The notes under the pieces were generated by a model. It was not told the DNA's origin and ran no database searches. It saw only the letters and a program-made list of their open reading frames with translations. Shown one piece after another: positions 44,340 to 53,347 of a DNA stretch of 64,000 bases. Position 1 is the first letter of the stretch; every line of letters starts with the position of its first letter. Origin of the DNA: Acidobacteriota bacterium (lineage in GTDB: Bacteria > Acidobacteriota > Terriglobia > Acidiferrales > UBA7541); NCBI GenBank assembly GCA_013289955.1, contig JABCYZ010000018.1:1-64000 (forward strand), written 5' to 3'. The translations under genes were made by a program, and so were the position numbers.

Positions 44340-44498
44340 ATGGGCGACGGAGCAATAGGTATAGGGCAGCTTGTAATCGGCGCGGATTTCAGCGGTCCCG
44401 ACACTTTGTGGCACAAGATTTTACAAGATGGCTGGAGAAAGCGGGCGGATCGCCCGCGAGAAGTGGGCGACCGTCAGAAAGAATTCGATCCATATTAG
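44340..44498 (+). CDS. 52-residue small protein, unknown function
   Basis: An ATG at 44340 follows GAGGGAGG at ideal distance, one of the best ribosome binding sites in the window. The frame encodes 52 residues: a hydrophobic-Gly start (MGDGAIGIGQLVIGADFSGP), a middle WHKILQDGW and a basic C-terminus (RKRADRPREVGDRQKEFDPY). No signal or TM segment. It points away from the HIT cassette (divergent, with a shared gap of about 100 bases), so it may be linked to it as a small regulator, toxin or antitoxin. I do not recognise it and there is no second line of evidence. Confidence 0.45.
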   Translation: MGDGAIGIGQLVIGADFSGPDTLWHKILQDGWRKRADRPREVGDRQKEFDPY

Positions 44499-44659
44499 GG
44501 ATAACACGCTAGACCTTCTTCAGCTCGGAACCCCCGCAGCCTCCTCGTTGCGAATTGCAAGACGGTGAAAAAGACGGAGAATGACTGGAGTGTTTGGCCT
44601 ACTTCAACGCGTTAGAATGGGACTACGGGTCTGGCGCGTTGGAAACGCAGGCCCAACTG

Positions 44660-46609
44660 TCATCGCGTCCCATGTTTTGGGACGCCCGTCCTGGCCTTGA
44701 GGCTCAAGACGCGAGCCAGATTCTGCCTAAAACCTTTGTCAGCGGGGTTAAGTTCCATGGCCTTCTGGTACTCGGTGATCGCCTCGTCTAGCTTGTTCCT
44801 ATCCCTGAGGATGTTCCCTAGCCCGTTGTGGGCTCCAGCCAGTCCTGGGTTGATCTCAATTGCTTTCTCGAACTTTGAAGCAGATTCATCGAGCTTGTGC
44901 TGCATATAAAGAACATGGCCCCAGTTTTCGTAACAGAGGTCGCACGAGGGGTCTACACCGACGGCCTTTAGCTGCATAGCGGCAGCGTCGTCGAATCGTC
45001 CTTGATCCTGCAAGAGGTTTCCCCAATTGGTATAGGCGAACGGATCTTTGGAGTTGAGCTGGAGTGCTTTTTCGAAGTGGGAGACTGCTTCATCAAAGCG
45101 ACCTTGTTCGTGCAAAATGCGGCCCCAGATATCATGCGCGTCGCCCAGCGTTGGGTTTATTTCTAGGGCTCTCTGCAGGGACAGAATTGCCTTGTCTAGC
45201 ATTCCAAGCGTTTGTAGCGCGAAACCGTAATTGTAGAACGCAAGGGCGTTGTTCGGGTCGAGTACAGTAGCTTTGTCATAGTTTGAGACTGCTTCCGCTG
45301 CGTTGCCTTCAGCCAACAGCAAGTTTCCCAAGTTGCTATAGGCTATGGCCAATCCTGGATCAAGCCTAATCGCTTCCTGGTAGCTCGATTTCGCTTCCCT
45401 GGGATTACCGTGTGCCCGGAGTACTCTCCCTAGGTTGTTGTAAGCTAGGGCAAAGGTGGGATCGAGGTCAATCGCTCTGCGGTATTTGGAGATTGCTTCC
45501 GTTGTTTTCCCGGGCTGTTCACGTAAAGCGTTACCCCAACCGTTGTAAGCGGAGGCGAAACCAGGGTCGAGTTCGGTGGCTCTCTCAAACTTAGAAAGAG
45601 CTTCTGTCGAGTTCCCCTCGTCATTGAGTGTATTGCCCCAACCATTGAATGCATCAGCTGAGCCCCGATTTAATTTTAATGCGGTCTGGAATTTCGGAAT
45701 TGCGTCGCTCGGCGCTTTCTTCAGGCGGAGCGCTTCGCCCCAATTGACGTATGCATTCGCGAACTTTGGATCGACGTGGATCGCCTCTCGGCACTTCTCT
45801 ATGGCTCCGTCGAAGTCGCCTTCCTCCATTAGGATATCGGACCACAAAAGATCGCCCCACGTCCGCAACTTGCCGCTAGGATGATTTAAGCTCTCATGGA
45901 CGAGATCCAGCGCTGTCTTATGATCGTGTTTGTCGTAGCTCTCCACTGCAAGGATATAGGGATTCAGTCGTCGCAATATACGCCTGCTCAATTCGTCGAC
46001 TGCTTGATTTACATCAACTACTCGCGTGGTGAAGCGTTCGGACGAACGGCTACCGTCCCCTTCAACAATACGAAAACTGAATTCCATCACCCGCGGATCG
46101 GGCGTAACCATCTTTTGCATAGGTGGATTGACCGCAGGGAGAAAAGCAATTTCTCCAGAGATTTGTGTCGGTTGTTTCCTGAGGAAGCTTCGTACAAATT
46201 GGAGCAACAAGCGCAATGACACGTGAGTCTCAGGCACTTCGAAATCAGGAATTGCTGCTTCATGCGTTAGGCAGTGGTCTTTTGTGGCGTTTGTCCGCAC
46301 TGATTTTTCAATTTCATCGATATCGTCGGAAATGAGGTTGGCAACTCCTTGTGGGCTATATCCGATTTCCTCCATTGCCTTGGGAACTCCAAAAGGTTCA
46401 ATTACAATCACTTCGCGAACCGCTTCTCTGTATACGGTCCACGAAAACATAACGGTGAGGAGAAAAAAGAACACAAACTTGAGGGTGAGCTCGCTGAACA
46501 GCCTGTGAAACCAGTGAGATGAAAAGGAACTCTGTCGCCAAACAGGCCGTCGAACCGTCTTTAACCGCATAATGAGAAAGATCGTACTACGCGTTTGGTT
46601 TTTACACAT
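44660..46609 (-). CDS. Membrane-anchored TPR-repeat protein
   Basis: A 649-residue protein. One N-terminal TM (LKFVFFFLLTVMFSWTVY, about 43-62) is followed by a globular domain of about 180 residues (VIVIEPFGVPKAMEEIGYSP; PQGVANLISDDIDEIEKSVR) and then about twelve tandem TPRs to the C-terminus (repeats of the type NWGEALRLKKAPSDAIPKFQ, AYNNLGRVLRAHGNPREAKS). The TPRs would be outside the cytoplasm if the single TM is oriented N-in. The globular part resembles the adenylate-cyclase-linked or caspase-linked 'TolB-like' regions seen in some TPR proteins, weakly. The start could be the ATG at 46570. Unknown function; protein-protein scaffold likely. Confidence 0.75.
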   Translation of the reverse strand: MCKNQTRSTIFLIMRLKTVRRPVWRQSSFSSHWFHRLFSELTLKFVFFFLLTVMFSWTVYREAVREVIVIEPFGVPKAMEEIGYSPQGVANLISDDIDEIEKSVRTNATKDHCLTHEAAIPDFEVPETHVSLRLLLQFVRSFLRKQPTQISGEIAFLPAVNPPMQKMVTPDPRVMEFSFRIVEGDGSRSSERFTTRVVDVNQAVDELSRRILRRLNPYILAVESYDKHDHKTALDLVHESLNHPSGKLRTWGDLLWSDILMEEGDFDGAIEKCREAIHVDPKFANAYVNWGEALRLKKAPSDAIPKFQTALKLNRGSADAFNGWGNTLNDEGNSTEALSKFERATELDPGFASAYNGWGNALREQPGKTTEAISKYRRAIDLDPTFALAYNNLGRVLRAHGNPREAKSSYQEAIRLDPGLAIAYSNLGNLLLAEGNAAEAVSNYDKATVLDPNNALAFYNYGFALQTLGMLDKAILSLQRALEINPTLGDAHDIWGRILHEQGRFDEAVSHFEKALQLNSKDPFAYTNWGNLLQDQGRFDDAAAMQLKAVGVDPSCDLCYENWGHVLYMQHKLDESASKFEKAIEINPGLAGAHNGLGNILRDRNKLDEAITEYQKAMELNPADKGFRQNLARVLSLKARTGVPKHGTR

Positions 46610-46716
46610 AGAGATATTGCTGGTTGTAACAGAACGCTAGTCGGGTATAAGCTCTCGAAGTTACGGGAGCTTTCAGAGAACTATCACACATAGGACTAGA
46701 ACTATTGGAGGTAAAA

Positions 46717-47019
46717 ATGATAAATGCGAGTAAGGTGATACTCGCCGGGGCGGCATTAGCGGGTCTGCTCGCTGGCGCTAACGGCGCGACCTTTGCGTCA
46801 AGCGTGCCAGCGAAGCTCAAATCGTCTCTAGATCCACAGGGAACCAAAGATCAAAGTGGCTCCGATAGCAAAGTCAAAAAAGAAAAGCATGCATGCAAAG
46901 GTAAGAACTCCTGCAAAGGCAAAGGCGGCTGCAAAGTGAGCGACAATGGTTGCAAAGGCAAGAACACTTGCAAGGGCAAGGGTGGCTGCGCGACCGACGG
47001 CTCCAAGATGCCAAGTTAA
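46717..47019 (+). CDS. Secreted Cys-Lys-Gly-repeat peptide (bufferin-like precursor)
   Basis: A 100-residue protein with an N-terminal signal peptide (ASKVILAGAALAGLLAGANG). After a Ser/Lys-rich spacer its last 45 residues have two near-identical repeats: CKGKNSCKGKGGC and CKGKNTCKGKGGC, giving six cysteines with the one before them. The pattern is that of small exported peptides proposed to be MNIO substrates (bufferin-like, copper/metal-binding), a family resemblance, not proof. GGAGGT sits 5 bases before the ATG at 46717; an upstream TTG is not needed. There is no MNIO gene directly adjacent; the nearest DUF692 gene is at 36211. Recombinase debris follows. Opposite-strand coding at this locus is unlikely. 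Confidence 0.82.
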   Translation: MINASKVILAGAALAGLLAGANGATFASSVPAKLKSSLDPQGTKDQSGSDSKVKKEKHACKGKNSCKGKGGCKVSDNGCKGKNTCKGKGGCATDGSKMPS

Positions 47020-47216
47020 AATAAATATCTGATTGGGCAAGGGTGTTAATGATCCGTGCGCAGAGAATCGACGTGGACGGGTCTCCAGGTCTTCACGCAG
47101 AATTTGGCGCGTGGGTTTAGCTGGCGACTGGCACAAAACCATCTGTTTGTGGACAGCACTGACAGCGCGAGAGCCGGCACGTAGAGTCAGGCAGTTACGG
47201 ACACGGAACGCGAGGA

Positions 47217-47807
47217 GTTTTTGGACAAGGCTGTAGAAGGCCCGCTTGGCTGTGCCAGGACTGATTCCCCGCTGACGCGTGATCGTCTGCAAGGGTGCGC
47301 CCGATGTTCGTAGGCTGGTGATCTTGGCGCTATCCACGGCAACGCGCGGCCTGCCTAACGTTTTCCCTTTTCCACATGCGTTCCGAAGGCCGGCTCGGAC
47401 GCGTTCCACTGTCAGGCTGCGTTCAGGCTCTTCTACGGCGCCCAAGACTGTGAAGACCATTTTTCCGGCAGGCGTCGAGGTGTCCATTTGTTCAGAAAAC
47501 GAAACGAAGTCGATTCCCAATGCCTTGAATGTTTCGAGCGCACGAAGAAGGTGAGATACGGAGCGCGCAAACCTATCGAACCGCCACACGAAAACCACGT
47601 CGAATCGCCTCTTGTGCGCGTCGGCCATCAGTCGATTTAATTCCGGCCGGGAATCCTTCGCGCCGCTCACTCCCTCGTCGATGTACTCGCCCGCCACCGT
47701 CCAGCCGCGGGCTTCTGCAATTGCCGCAGCTCCCGTGTCTACAAGCCAACGTTTTGATTATGGTTGGTGGTACTAACTCTGGCGTAAATCGCAACTCTGG
47801 TCGTCAT
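47217..47807 (-). pseudogene. Serine recombinase (resolvase/invertase type), frameshifted
   Basis: The start MTTRVAIYARVSTTNHNQNV (ATG at 47807) is the catalytic N-terminus of a small serine recombinase, with the nucleophile Ser in ARVST. The frame is then broken near 47740 and resumes in another frame as AGEYIDEGVSGAKDSRPEL, RRFDVVFVWRFDRFARS, and the helix-turn-helix region GKTLGRPRVAV and GISPGTAKRAFYSLVQK, near 47217. After that the frame runs on without similarity, crossing the opposite-strand peptide gene. A dead copy. Homologues normally encode about 190-200 residues in one frame. Confidence 0.82.
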
Positions 47808-47939
47808 AGCGCCATCAGCTCCACTTCCAGATGCATGAGGCAATCGCGGACGTTGTTCCGAGAGTCCTTCGCCAAACGCGCCAAGTTTGGCGCGTTTCCG
47901 TTTGCGCCCTCCGCGTGCCACACGTGGTCGAGATAGGCG

Positions 47940-48553
47940 GCAATCTGATCGGACAGACCGTAGCTTGAGAATTCCAGCATTAACGGGAGAGAAACCTACG
48001 TTCCAAGCGTTCCGTATCGTTTGCGAAGGGAGGCCCATTCTCCTTACACAACCCGCTTGGGCAACTCTTCATTACTGGGCGGAGCGATTTCCAGGGCGTC
48101 GGTCGGAGCATTTTGTGTTTCCGGCATGTGAAAACGGGAAGGTTGACCCCACTCGCGGCACGAACTGGCGCACAACGTGTCGTCGCGTTACACGAGCCAT
48201 TTCAACGTCCAGCGCGCAGCGAGATACAGAGTCCGAGAAAAATCTGCCGCAATGTAGAATGCCGGGCGGAGATAGGCGGCATCAAGAACCCACTCGAGGG
48301 GCTTCGCTTCCACGATCTCCGTCACTCGACGGCCACCAAACTTTTGGAGCAGGGTACACCGTTTGCAGACGTTGCACGGATCCTTGGGTGGTCAGCGAGT
48401 ACTGCCGTGAGGATGGCCAAGCGTTACGGCCATTTCCGTCCTGAAGCCCAACGGCAAGCGCTGGCGGGGATTGCCACACAAGAAGTTCGGGTAGGGGTGA
48501 ACCAATTTGTGCACCAACCGTCGCGTGCGCTAGAATGTGGTTTGCGTAACTGA
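47940..48553 (+). pseudogene. Tyrosine recombinase/integrase, C-terminal half, frameshifted
   Basis: The first part (47940-48200) reads AWATLHYWAERFPGRRSEHF, VFPACENG, typical of the core domain of a phage-type integrase. The second part in another frame (about 48200-48553) reads GLRFHDLRHSTATKLLEQGT, then ILGWSASTAVRMAKRYGHF. This contains the H-x-L-R-H active-site box and the nucleophilic Tyr in KRYGHF. A zinc-binding-type CRNVEC segment lies just before. The frameshift near 48200 and missing N-terminus make it nonfunctional. The stop is 16 bases before the tRNA gene. Confidence 0.8.
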
Positions 48554-48569
48554 ATGATTTCACAGCACT

Positions 48570-48646
48570 AGGCTCGTAGCTCAGTTGGTTAGAGCGCCAC
48601 CTTGACACGGTGGAGGTCTGGGGTTCGAGTCCCCACGAGCCTACCA
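48570..48646 (+). tRNA. tRNA-Val (anticodon GAC)
   Basis: A complete cloverleaf. The acceptor AGGCTCG (48570-48576) pairs with CGAGCCT (48636-48642). The D-stem is GCTC/GAGC, and the anticodon stem CCACC/GGTGG holds loop TTGACAC with anticodon GAC (48604-48606). The T-arm is GGGGTTCGAGTCCCC. Discriminator A and an encoded CCA (48644-48646) follow. Confidence 0.97.
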
Positions 48647-48958
48647 TTTCTTTCCAATCACATTCCGATGAACGGTTGTCTTGGTTTGTGCGTTCGTGTC
48701 GCCGTTTGTGGCACAACCCTGTCCTTGTGCCAGCCCGTCTAACGCTTTGCGTTTGCCTTCCTTTCGGACATGTGAGTAGCCGGCAAGCATCTTGGGGGAA
48801 ACCTGTCCAGACTCGCAACGAAGGGGACACACCGGCTCGGGCCGAACGTGACCAGCGATCCTGGACCGGATTCCGCCTCGTTTATACTTACGTAGTGCGC
48901 GGCGAATGCGCCACCTCTCTCACTGGCCCTGCCCTCTAAAATAGATTCGCCTGATCCT
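48647..48958. other. Gap after the tRNA
   Basis: About 310 bases with no supported gene. A TTTATACTT stretch near 48880-48890 could serve as a -10 region for the kinase gene, which is a guess. Confidence 0.35.
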
Positions 48959-50770
48959 ATGTCTTCTTCCAAAACCATCGTCCGCATGGCGGGCACCTGG
49001 CTCGTGTTTCTCCTCGTTTATTCGATTGTGTCGCTCTCTCTTCCACGGGGGAGCCATGGTCTTACCGCGTTTGGCGATTTGTCGCAGTGCCTTGTGCCGA
49101 TTATCGCGAACGCCGGTCTTCTCCTGAATGCCGGCACTCCGCAATGGCGCAGAAATCTTTTTTGGATGCTGCTCGCCATGGGCTGCACGCTCTGGATGAT
49201 CGGGCAGTTCCAGTGGACGTATTACGAGCTCTATCTGCACCGCGCCATGCCCGACAACGATCCGATCGACATCGTGTTCTTCCTGCGCGGCATTCCCATC
49301 ATGGCTGCGCTGGCGCTGCGCCCGCACCTCAGTCGCGGCGAGATGCGCCTTCGCTTCGGCTATTTGGATTTTGCCCTGCTGCTCACCTGGTGGATCTTCC
49401 TTTATATTTTCATCGTGTTGCCGTGGATGTACGCTGTTCCCTCGCTGGCGGAGTACAACTACAACTACATACTCCTTCACAATACCGAGAACATCGTCAT
49501 CGTCGGCGGCTTCGGCTACCTCTGGCTGCGGTCGTCCGGAGCCTGGCGAGCGGTCTATGCCCATCTCTTCGGCGCCTCCGCGATGTACATGCTTTCTTCT
49601 CTCACCATCAACATCGCTCTCGAGTTCAACCTCTACTACACAGGCAGCTTGTACGATCTTCCGATGGTTGCCTCGTTTCTCTGGTTCGCTCTTGCCGGCG
49701 CTGTCGCTTACCAAAGACGGGCAGCTCTCGACGCCCCGTCGGAAAATGATTTCGGTGCTGAGTCCGACAGCTCGCGCGGAGAAAGTGTCGTGCCGGCGCG
49801 TCTGGCCATGGCCGCGGTGATCTCATTGCCATTGTTTGCCATCTTCACGCTGCGGTACGCGCATCAAAATCCGGCAGTCCGAGATTTCCGCCTGATGACG
49901 GTTCTGATCGCGTCCATTCCGCTGGCGCTGCTTTTGTTTGTGAGAACCTATCTGGCCGACGCCGACCGCACGCGTCTGCTGTCGCAATCCGAGCGGTCCG
50001 TCGAGAACCTCCAGAGGCTTCAGGCGCAGATTGTCCAATCCGAAAAACTCGTCTCTCTGGGGCAGTTGGCCGCCGGCGCCGCTCATGAAATCAACAATCC
50101 ATTGACGGCGATTCTCGGCTTCTCGGACCTCCTGGCCGACGACACCACACTTCCAGAAAAGGCCCGCTCCACCGCATCGAAAATTCGCGACCAGGCCCGC
50201 CGCACCAAAACCCTGGTGGGAAATCTTCTGAGTTTTGCGAGACAGGTCCCGACCGAACGCACGCTCCTGGACATAAACACCGTGGTCACCAATGCCGTTC
50301 AGCTGCGCTACCTCGACCTGCGCACCGGTACCGTCCGCATCGAGCTTCAGCTTGAGTCGGTTCTCCCGGGCGTTCGCGGCGACGGCAACCAGCTGATGCA
50401 GGTCTTCTTCAACATGATCAGTAACGCGGTCGATGCCATGGAAGCGGCCGAAGGCGGCGTCCTCACGATCAAGACCATGCGCGATCGCGCGTATGTCGTC
50501 GTGCTCTTCCTCGACAGCGGGCCCGGCATCAAGGAACCTCACCGCGTCTTCGATCCTTTCTATACGACCAAGCCCGTCGGTAAGGGCACGGGCCTGGGTC
50601 TCAGCATTTGCTTCGGCATTGTGCAGGAGCACGGCGGCAGGATTCTCTGCTACAACCGGCAAGAAGGCGGCGCCGCGTTTCGCGTGGAGTTGCCGGCTGT
50701 GCTTGCGGTTATGCCCACAAAGGAGGCGCAGCTTGCGGGCGCGAGTTCAAATCCGCTGAAACCCTCGTGA
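48959..50770 (+). CDS. Membrane sensor histidine kinase
   Basis: A 603-residue kinase. The first roughly 300 residues contain about eight TM segments with no recognisable periplasmic sensor, plus short conserved bits such as GQFQWTYYELY and DIVFFLRGIPIMAAL. A coiled linker (RLLSQSERSVENLQRLQAQI) leads to HisKA with H376 in AGAAHEINNPLTAILGFSDL, then the ATPase with N-box NQLMQVFFNMISNAVDAM, G1 LDSGPGI and G2 GKGTGLGLSICFGIVQEHG. All catalytic residues are present. No response regulator gene is adjacent, so it is an orphan. The ATG at 48959 begins the first TM region directly. Confidence 0.92.
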   Translation: MSSSKTIVRMAGTWLVFLLVYSIVSLSLPRGSHGLTAFGDLSQCLVPIIANAGLLLNAGTPQWRRNLFWMLLAMGCTLWMIGQFQWTYYELYLHRAMPDNDPIDIVFFLRGIPIMAALALRPHLSRGEMRLRFGYLDFALLLTWWIFLYIFIVLPWMYAVPSLAEYNYNYILLHNTENIVIVGGFGYLWLRSSGAWRAVYAHLFGASAMYMLSSLTINIALEFNLYYTGSLYDLPMVASFLWFALAGAVAYQRRAALDAPSENDFGAESDSSRGESVVPARLAMAAVISLPLFAIFTLRYAHQNPAVRDFRLMTVLIASIPLALLLFVRTYLADADRTRLLSQSERSVENLQRLQAQIVQSEKLVSLGQLAAGAAHEINNPLTAILGFSDLLADDTTLPEKARSTASKIRDQARRTKTLVGNLLSFARQVPTERTLLDINTVVTNAVQLRYLDLRTGTVRIELQLESVLPGVRGDGNQLMQVFFNMISNAVDAMEAAEGGVLTIKTMRDRAYVVVLFLDSGPGIKEPHRVFDPFYTTKPVGKGTGLGLSICFGIVQEHGGRILCYNRQEGGAAFRVELPAVLAVMPTKEAQLAGASSNPLKPS

Positions 50771-50876
50771 ACAGATCTCCAGTCTTCCGGCGCACGCTTT
50801 CCTTCGATCGTCGTGACGCCTGCCTGACTCATGCTAGAGTCTTGATTCGAACTACGTTCAACAACTGGGAGACGCG

Positions 50877-51665
50877 ATGACGGATGCAGCCATCGTGACG
50901 CAGAAACTTACACGCCGCTTCGGCAACCTGATTGCGGTTGACGGCGTCGACCTCACCGTCGCTGCCGGGCAGTTCTTCGGTTTTCTGGGACCCAATGGTG
51001 CTGGCAAGTCCACGACCATCAAGATGCTCACGGGTTTGCTGGCCCCGAGTTCCGGGCGCGCGGAACTACTCGGGCTGGACTTCGCGGCGCATCCCGTCGA
51101 GGTCAAGCGGCAAATTGGCGTCGTTCCCGAAGGCATGGGCCTTTTTGAACGGCTGACGGGCGCCGAGTATCTTCAGTTTGTCGGCCGCATGTACGGACTC
51201 GATCGTCCAACCACGCAACGCCGCTCCGAAGAGTTGCTCGATTTCATGCAGCTCTCCGACCGGCCGAAAACTCTCATCGCAGATTATTCCCATGGCATGC
51301 AGAAAAAACTCGCGCTGGCAGCGGCGGTGATCCACGGTCCGCGCATTCTTTTTCTCGACGAGCCGTTCGAGGGCGTGGATGCTCTTGCCGCGGGCGCCCT
51401 CAAAGCGCTGCTGGGGCGCATGACCGAGCGCGGCGTCACCATCTTTCTGACCTCGCATGTCCTCGAAATTGTCGAGCGTCTCTGCAGCCACGTGGCCATC
51501 ATTGACAAGGGCCGCCTCGTCGCTCAGGGTTCGCTCGAAGAATTGCGCGCAGGCGTGGCTGGAGAAGAAGGCAGCAAAACGACCCTCGAACAGATTTTCC
51601 TTTCCATCGTAGGCCAGGACGGCGGACAGCGGCCACAACTTGAGGAACTTTCGTGGCTGATGTAG
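50877..51665 (+). CDS. ABC transporter ATP-binding protein
   Basis: A 262-residue ABC ATPase: Walker A LGPNGAGKSTTIK, Q-loop region GVVPEGMGLF, signature DYSHGMQKKLALA (variant of LSGGQ), Walker B RILFLDEPF followed by Glu and D-loop GVDAL, and switch His in LTSHVLE. The MDR/ABC-2 type C-terminal tail ends SWLM. GGGAGA lies upstream of the ATG. Its stop overlaps the permease start by 13 bases. It powers export through the permease at 51653, with the substrate not indicated. Confidence 0.95.
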   Translation: MTDAAIVTQKLTRRFGNLIAVDGVDLTVAAGQFFGFLGPNGAGKSTTIKMLTGLLAPSSGRAELLGLDFAAHPVEVKRQIGVVPEGMGLFERLTGAEYLQFVGRMYGLDRPTTQRRSEELLDFMQLSDRPKTLIADYSHGMQKKLALAAAVIHGPRILFLDEPFEGVDALAAGALKALLGRMTERGVTIFLTSHVLEIVERLCSHVAIIDKGRLVAQGSLEELRAGVAGEEGSKTTLEQIFLSIVGQDGGQRPQLEELSWLM

Positions 51666-53305
51666 CTCATCTCCCCGGCGTCTGGGAACAGATCCGCCTG
51701 GTCGCCGGGCTGCGCTGGCGAATTCTGGCCAATAATCTTCGCAAAAAACACAACCAGTGGGACCTGATTGGGCTGATTTTCGCGGGCATCTTTGGCGGGC
51801 TGTTCGTGATCGGTCTCTGCTTCGCGTTTTACTTTGGCGCTTATTCGTTTCTCTCGGGCGGCCGCGAAGCCTGGATGGCCTTGCTCTTTTGGGCGATTTT
51901 TCTCTTCTGGCAGCTCTTTCCCATTTTCACGGCGGGCTTTGGCGTGGGTTTTGAATTCCGCACCCTCCTGCGGTTTCCGCTCAGCCTTCGCGCGTTCTAC
52001 GTCATCGGCCTCGCCTATGGGCTCGCGGATTTTGCCGCTATCGCCTCGATCTGCTGGCTAGCCGCCATGATCCTCGGCGCCACCGTTGCAAATCCGAGCG
52101 TCCTGCCCGCCATGCTGTTTGTCGCCGCGCTCTTCGTGCTGATGAATATCACGCTCGAGCGCATGATTGGTTCCTGGCTCGAACGCATCCTGGCTCGCCG
52201 CCGCACTCGCGAAATGTTTTTCGCTTTATTCATTCTGTTTGCCGTCTCCGTTCAGTTCATCAATCCTCTTGTGCAAAGATACGGCCGTACAGCGCAGCCA
52301 TGGGTCCGGCAAGTGATCCCCTTCCTCTCCGTTTTCCCGCCGTCGCTTGCGGGACGCGCTATTGCGGGTGCCGCTCAAAATCATTTCACGGACACGCTTC
52401 TCGGCGTGGCCGGCATTTCAGCTTATATGCTGGTCTTCAGCCTGCTCCTCTGGCTGCGTTTCGCCACGCAATACCGCGGCGAAGAACTGAGCGAGTCGGC
52501 CGCCCCCGTTCGCGCGCCGGTTCGTCCCGTTTCTCGGATCGCGGGAGGGGCCGACGCCCTGCGGTTGCTCACGCCGCAAGTCGCCGCCGTCCTTCGCAAG
52601 GAGTTCCGCTACCTCACTCGCAACAGCTTTGCCTTTTTTCTGCTGATCATGCCCCCGGTGTTTGTCCTGCTTTTCACGACGCAATTTGCTGGAAAGCATC
52701 CTACGGCCACCAAGCACCCGGTCTCGGTCGAATTCTTTTTCCCGGCCATGATGGGCTATCTCATGCTTATTCTGATGGCGCCCGCCTATAACAGCTTTGC
52801 TTACGACGGCAAGGGCATTCAAACGTATTTCACTTCGCCAGTGAGTTTCCGCGAAGTTTTTCTCGGGAAAAATCTCTTGCAGCTGGCGATGCTCGCTTTT
52901 GAATTGACCCTTTCCATGATTGCGTTTTCCTACCTTGTCGGAATGCCTTCGCTTCCCCTTCTGCTGGCCACTCTGGCTGCGATCATCTTCAACTTCACGG
53001 GGCAGTTGGTCATCGCCAATTGGTCCTCGCTGTGTTTCCCGCGCAAGCTGAATTTCGGGCAGATGCGCGGGCAGCGGCAATCGGGTATGGCAGTGCTCGT
53101 CTCGTTTGGCACGCAGATTCTTTTGGGCGGCATTAGCGCGCCCATTTTGTTCATGAGCCGCTGGACCGGCGACAAGTGGGTTCCCTTGGAGGTATTTGCG
53201 TTTCTCGCAGCGGCCGCGATCGCGGGCTACTCTTCCTCGCTTGAACCTTTGGCCTCGCTCGCTGAAAAAAAGAAAGAAACCTTGATTGACGCGCTGTCCC
53301 GCTAA
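51653..53305 (+). CDS. ABC transporter permease (ABC-2-like exporter)
   Basis: A 550-residue permease with about 12 TM segments in two halves. Examples are LIGLIFAGIFGGLFVIGLCF, LLLIMPPVFVLLFTTQ-type and MAFELTLSMIAFSYLVGMP-type stretches. A soluble Ala/Pro/Arg segment (EELSESAAPVRAPVRPVSRI) lies between the halves. It starts at GTG 51653, overlapping the ATPase end, so the pair is translationally coupled. It ends with a charged tail (AEKKKETLIDALSR). A complete ABC transporter is formed with the neighbour. Confidence 0.9.
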   Translation: MADVAHLPGVWEQIRLVAGLRWRILANNLRKKHNQWDLIGLIFAGIFGGLFVIGLCFAFYFGAYSFLSGGREAWMALLFWAIFLFWQLFPIFTAGFGVGFEFRTLLRFPLSLRAFYVIGLAYGLADFAAIASICWLAAMILGATVANPSVLPAMLFVAALFVLMNITLERMIGSWLERILARRRTREMFFALFILFAVSVQFINPLVQRYGRTAQPWVRQVIPFLSVFPPSLAGRAIAGAAQNHFTDTLLGVAGISAYMLVFSLLLWLRFATQYRGEELSESAAPVRAPVRPVSRIAGGADALRLLTPQVAAVLRKEFRYLTRNSFAFFLLIMPPVFVLLFTTQFAGKHPTATKHPVSVEFFFPAMMGYLMLILMAPAYNSFAYDGKGIQTYFTSPVSFREVFLGKNLLQLAMLAFELTLSMIAFSYLVGMPSLPLLLATLAAIIFNFTGQLVIANWSSLCFPRKLNFGQMRGQRQSGMAVLVSFGTQILLGGISAPILFMSRWTGDKWVPLEVFAFLAAAAIAGYSSSLEPLASLAEKKKETLIDALSR

Positions 53306-53347
53306 CGCTGTATTCTTCAGGACATTGTTTGAAGGAAAGGGGCAATT

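Noticed and set aside
46828-47217. Minus-strand extension of the recombinase frame through the CKGK peptide gene
   Set aside because: The similarity to recombinases ends near 47217; the rest is antisense to a gene with a signal peptide, repeats and a strong ribosome binding site.
48553-48646. tRNA-Val as the attachment site of an active island
   Set aside because: The integrase is broken, lies on the 5' side of the tRNA, and I found no second copy of the tRNA 3' end in the window.
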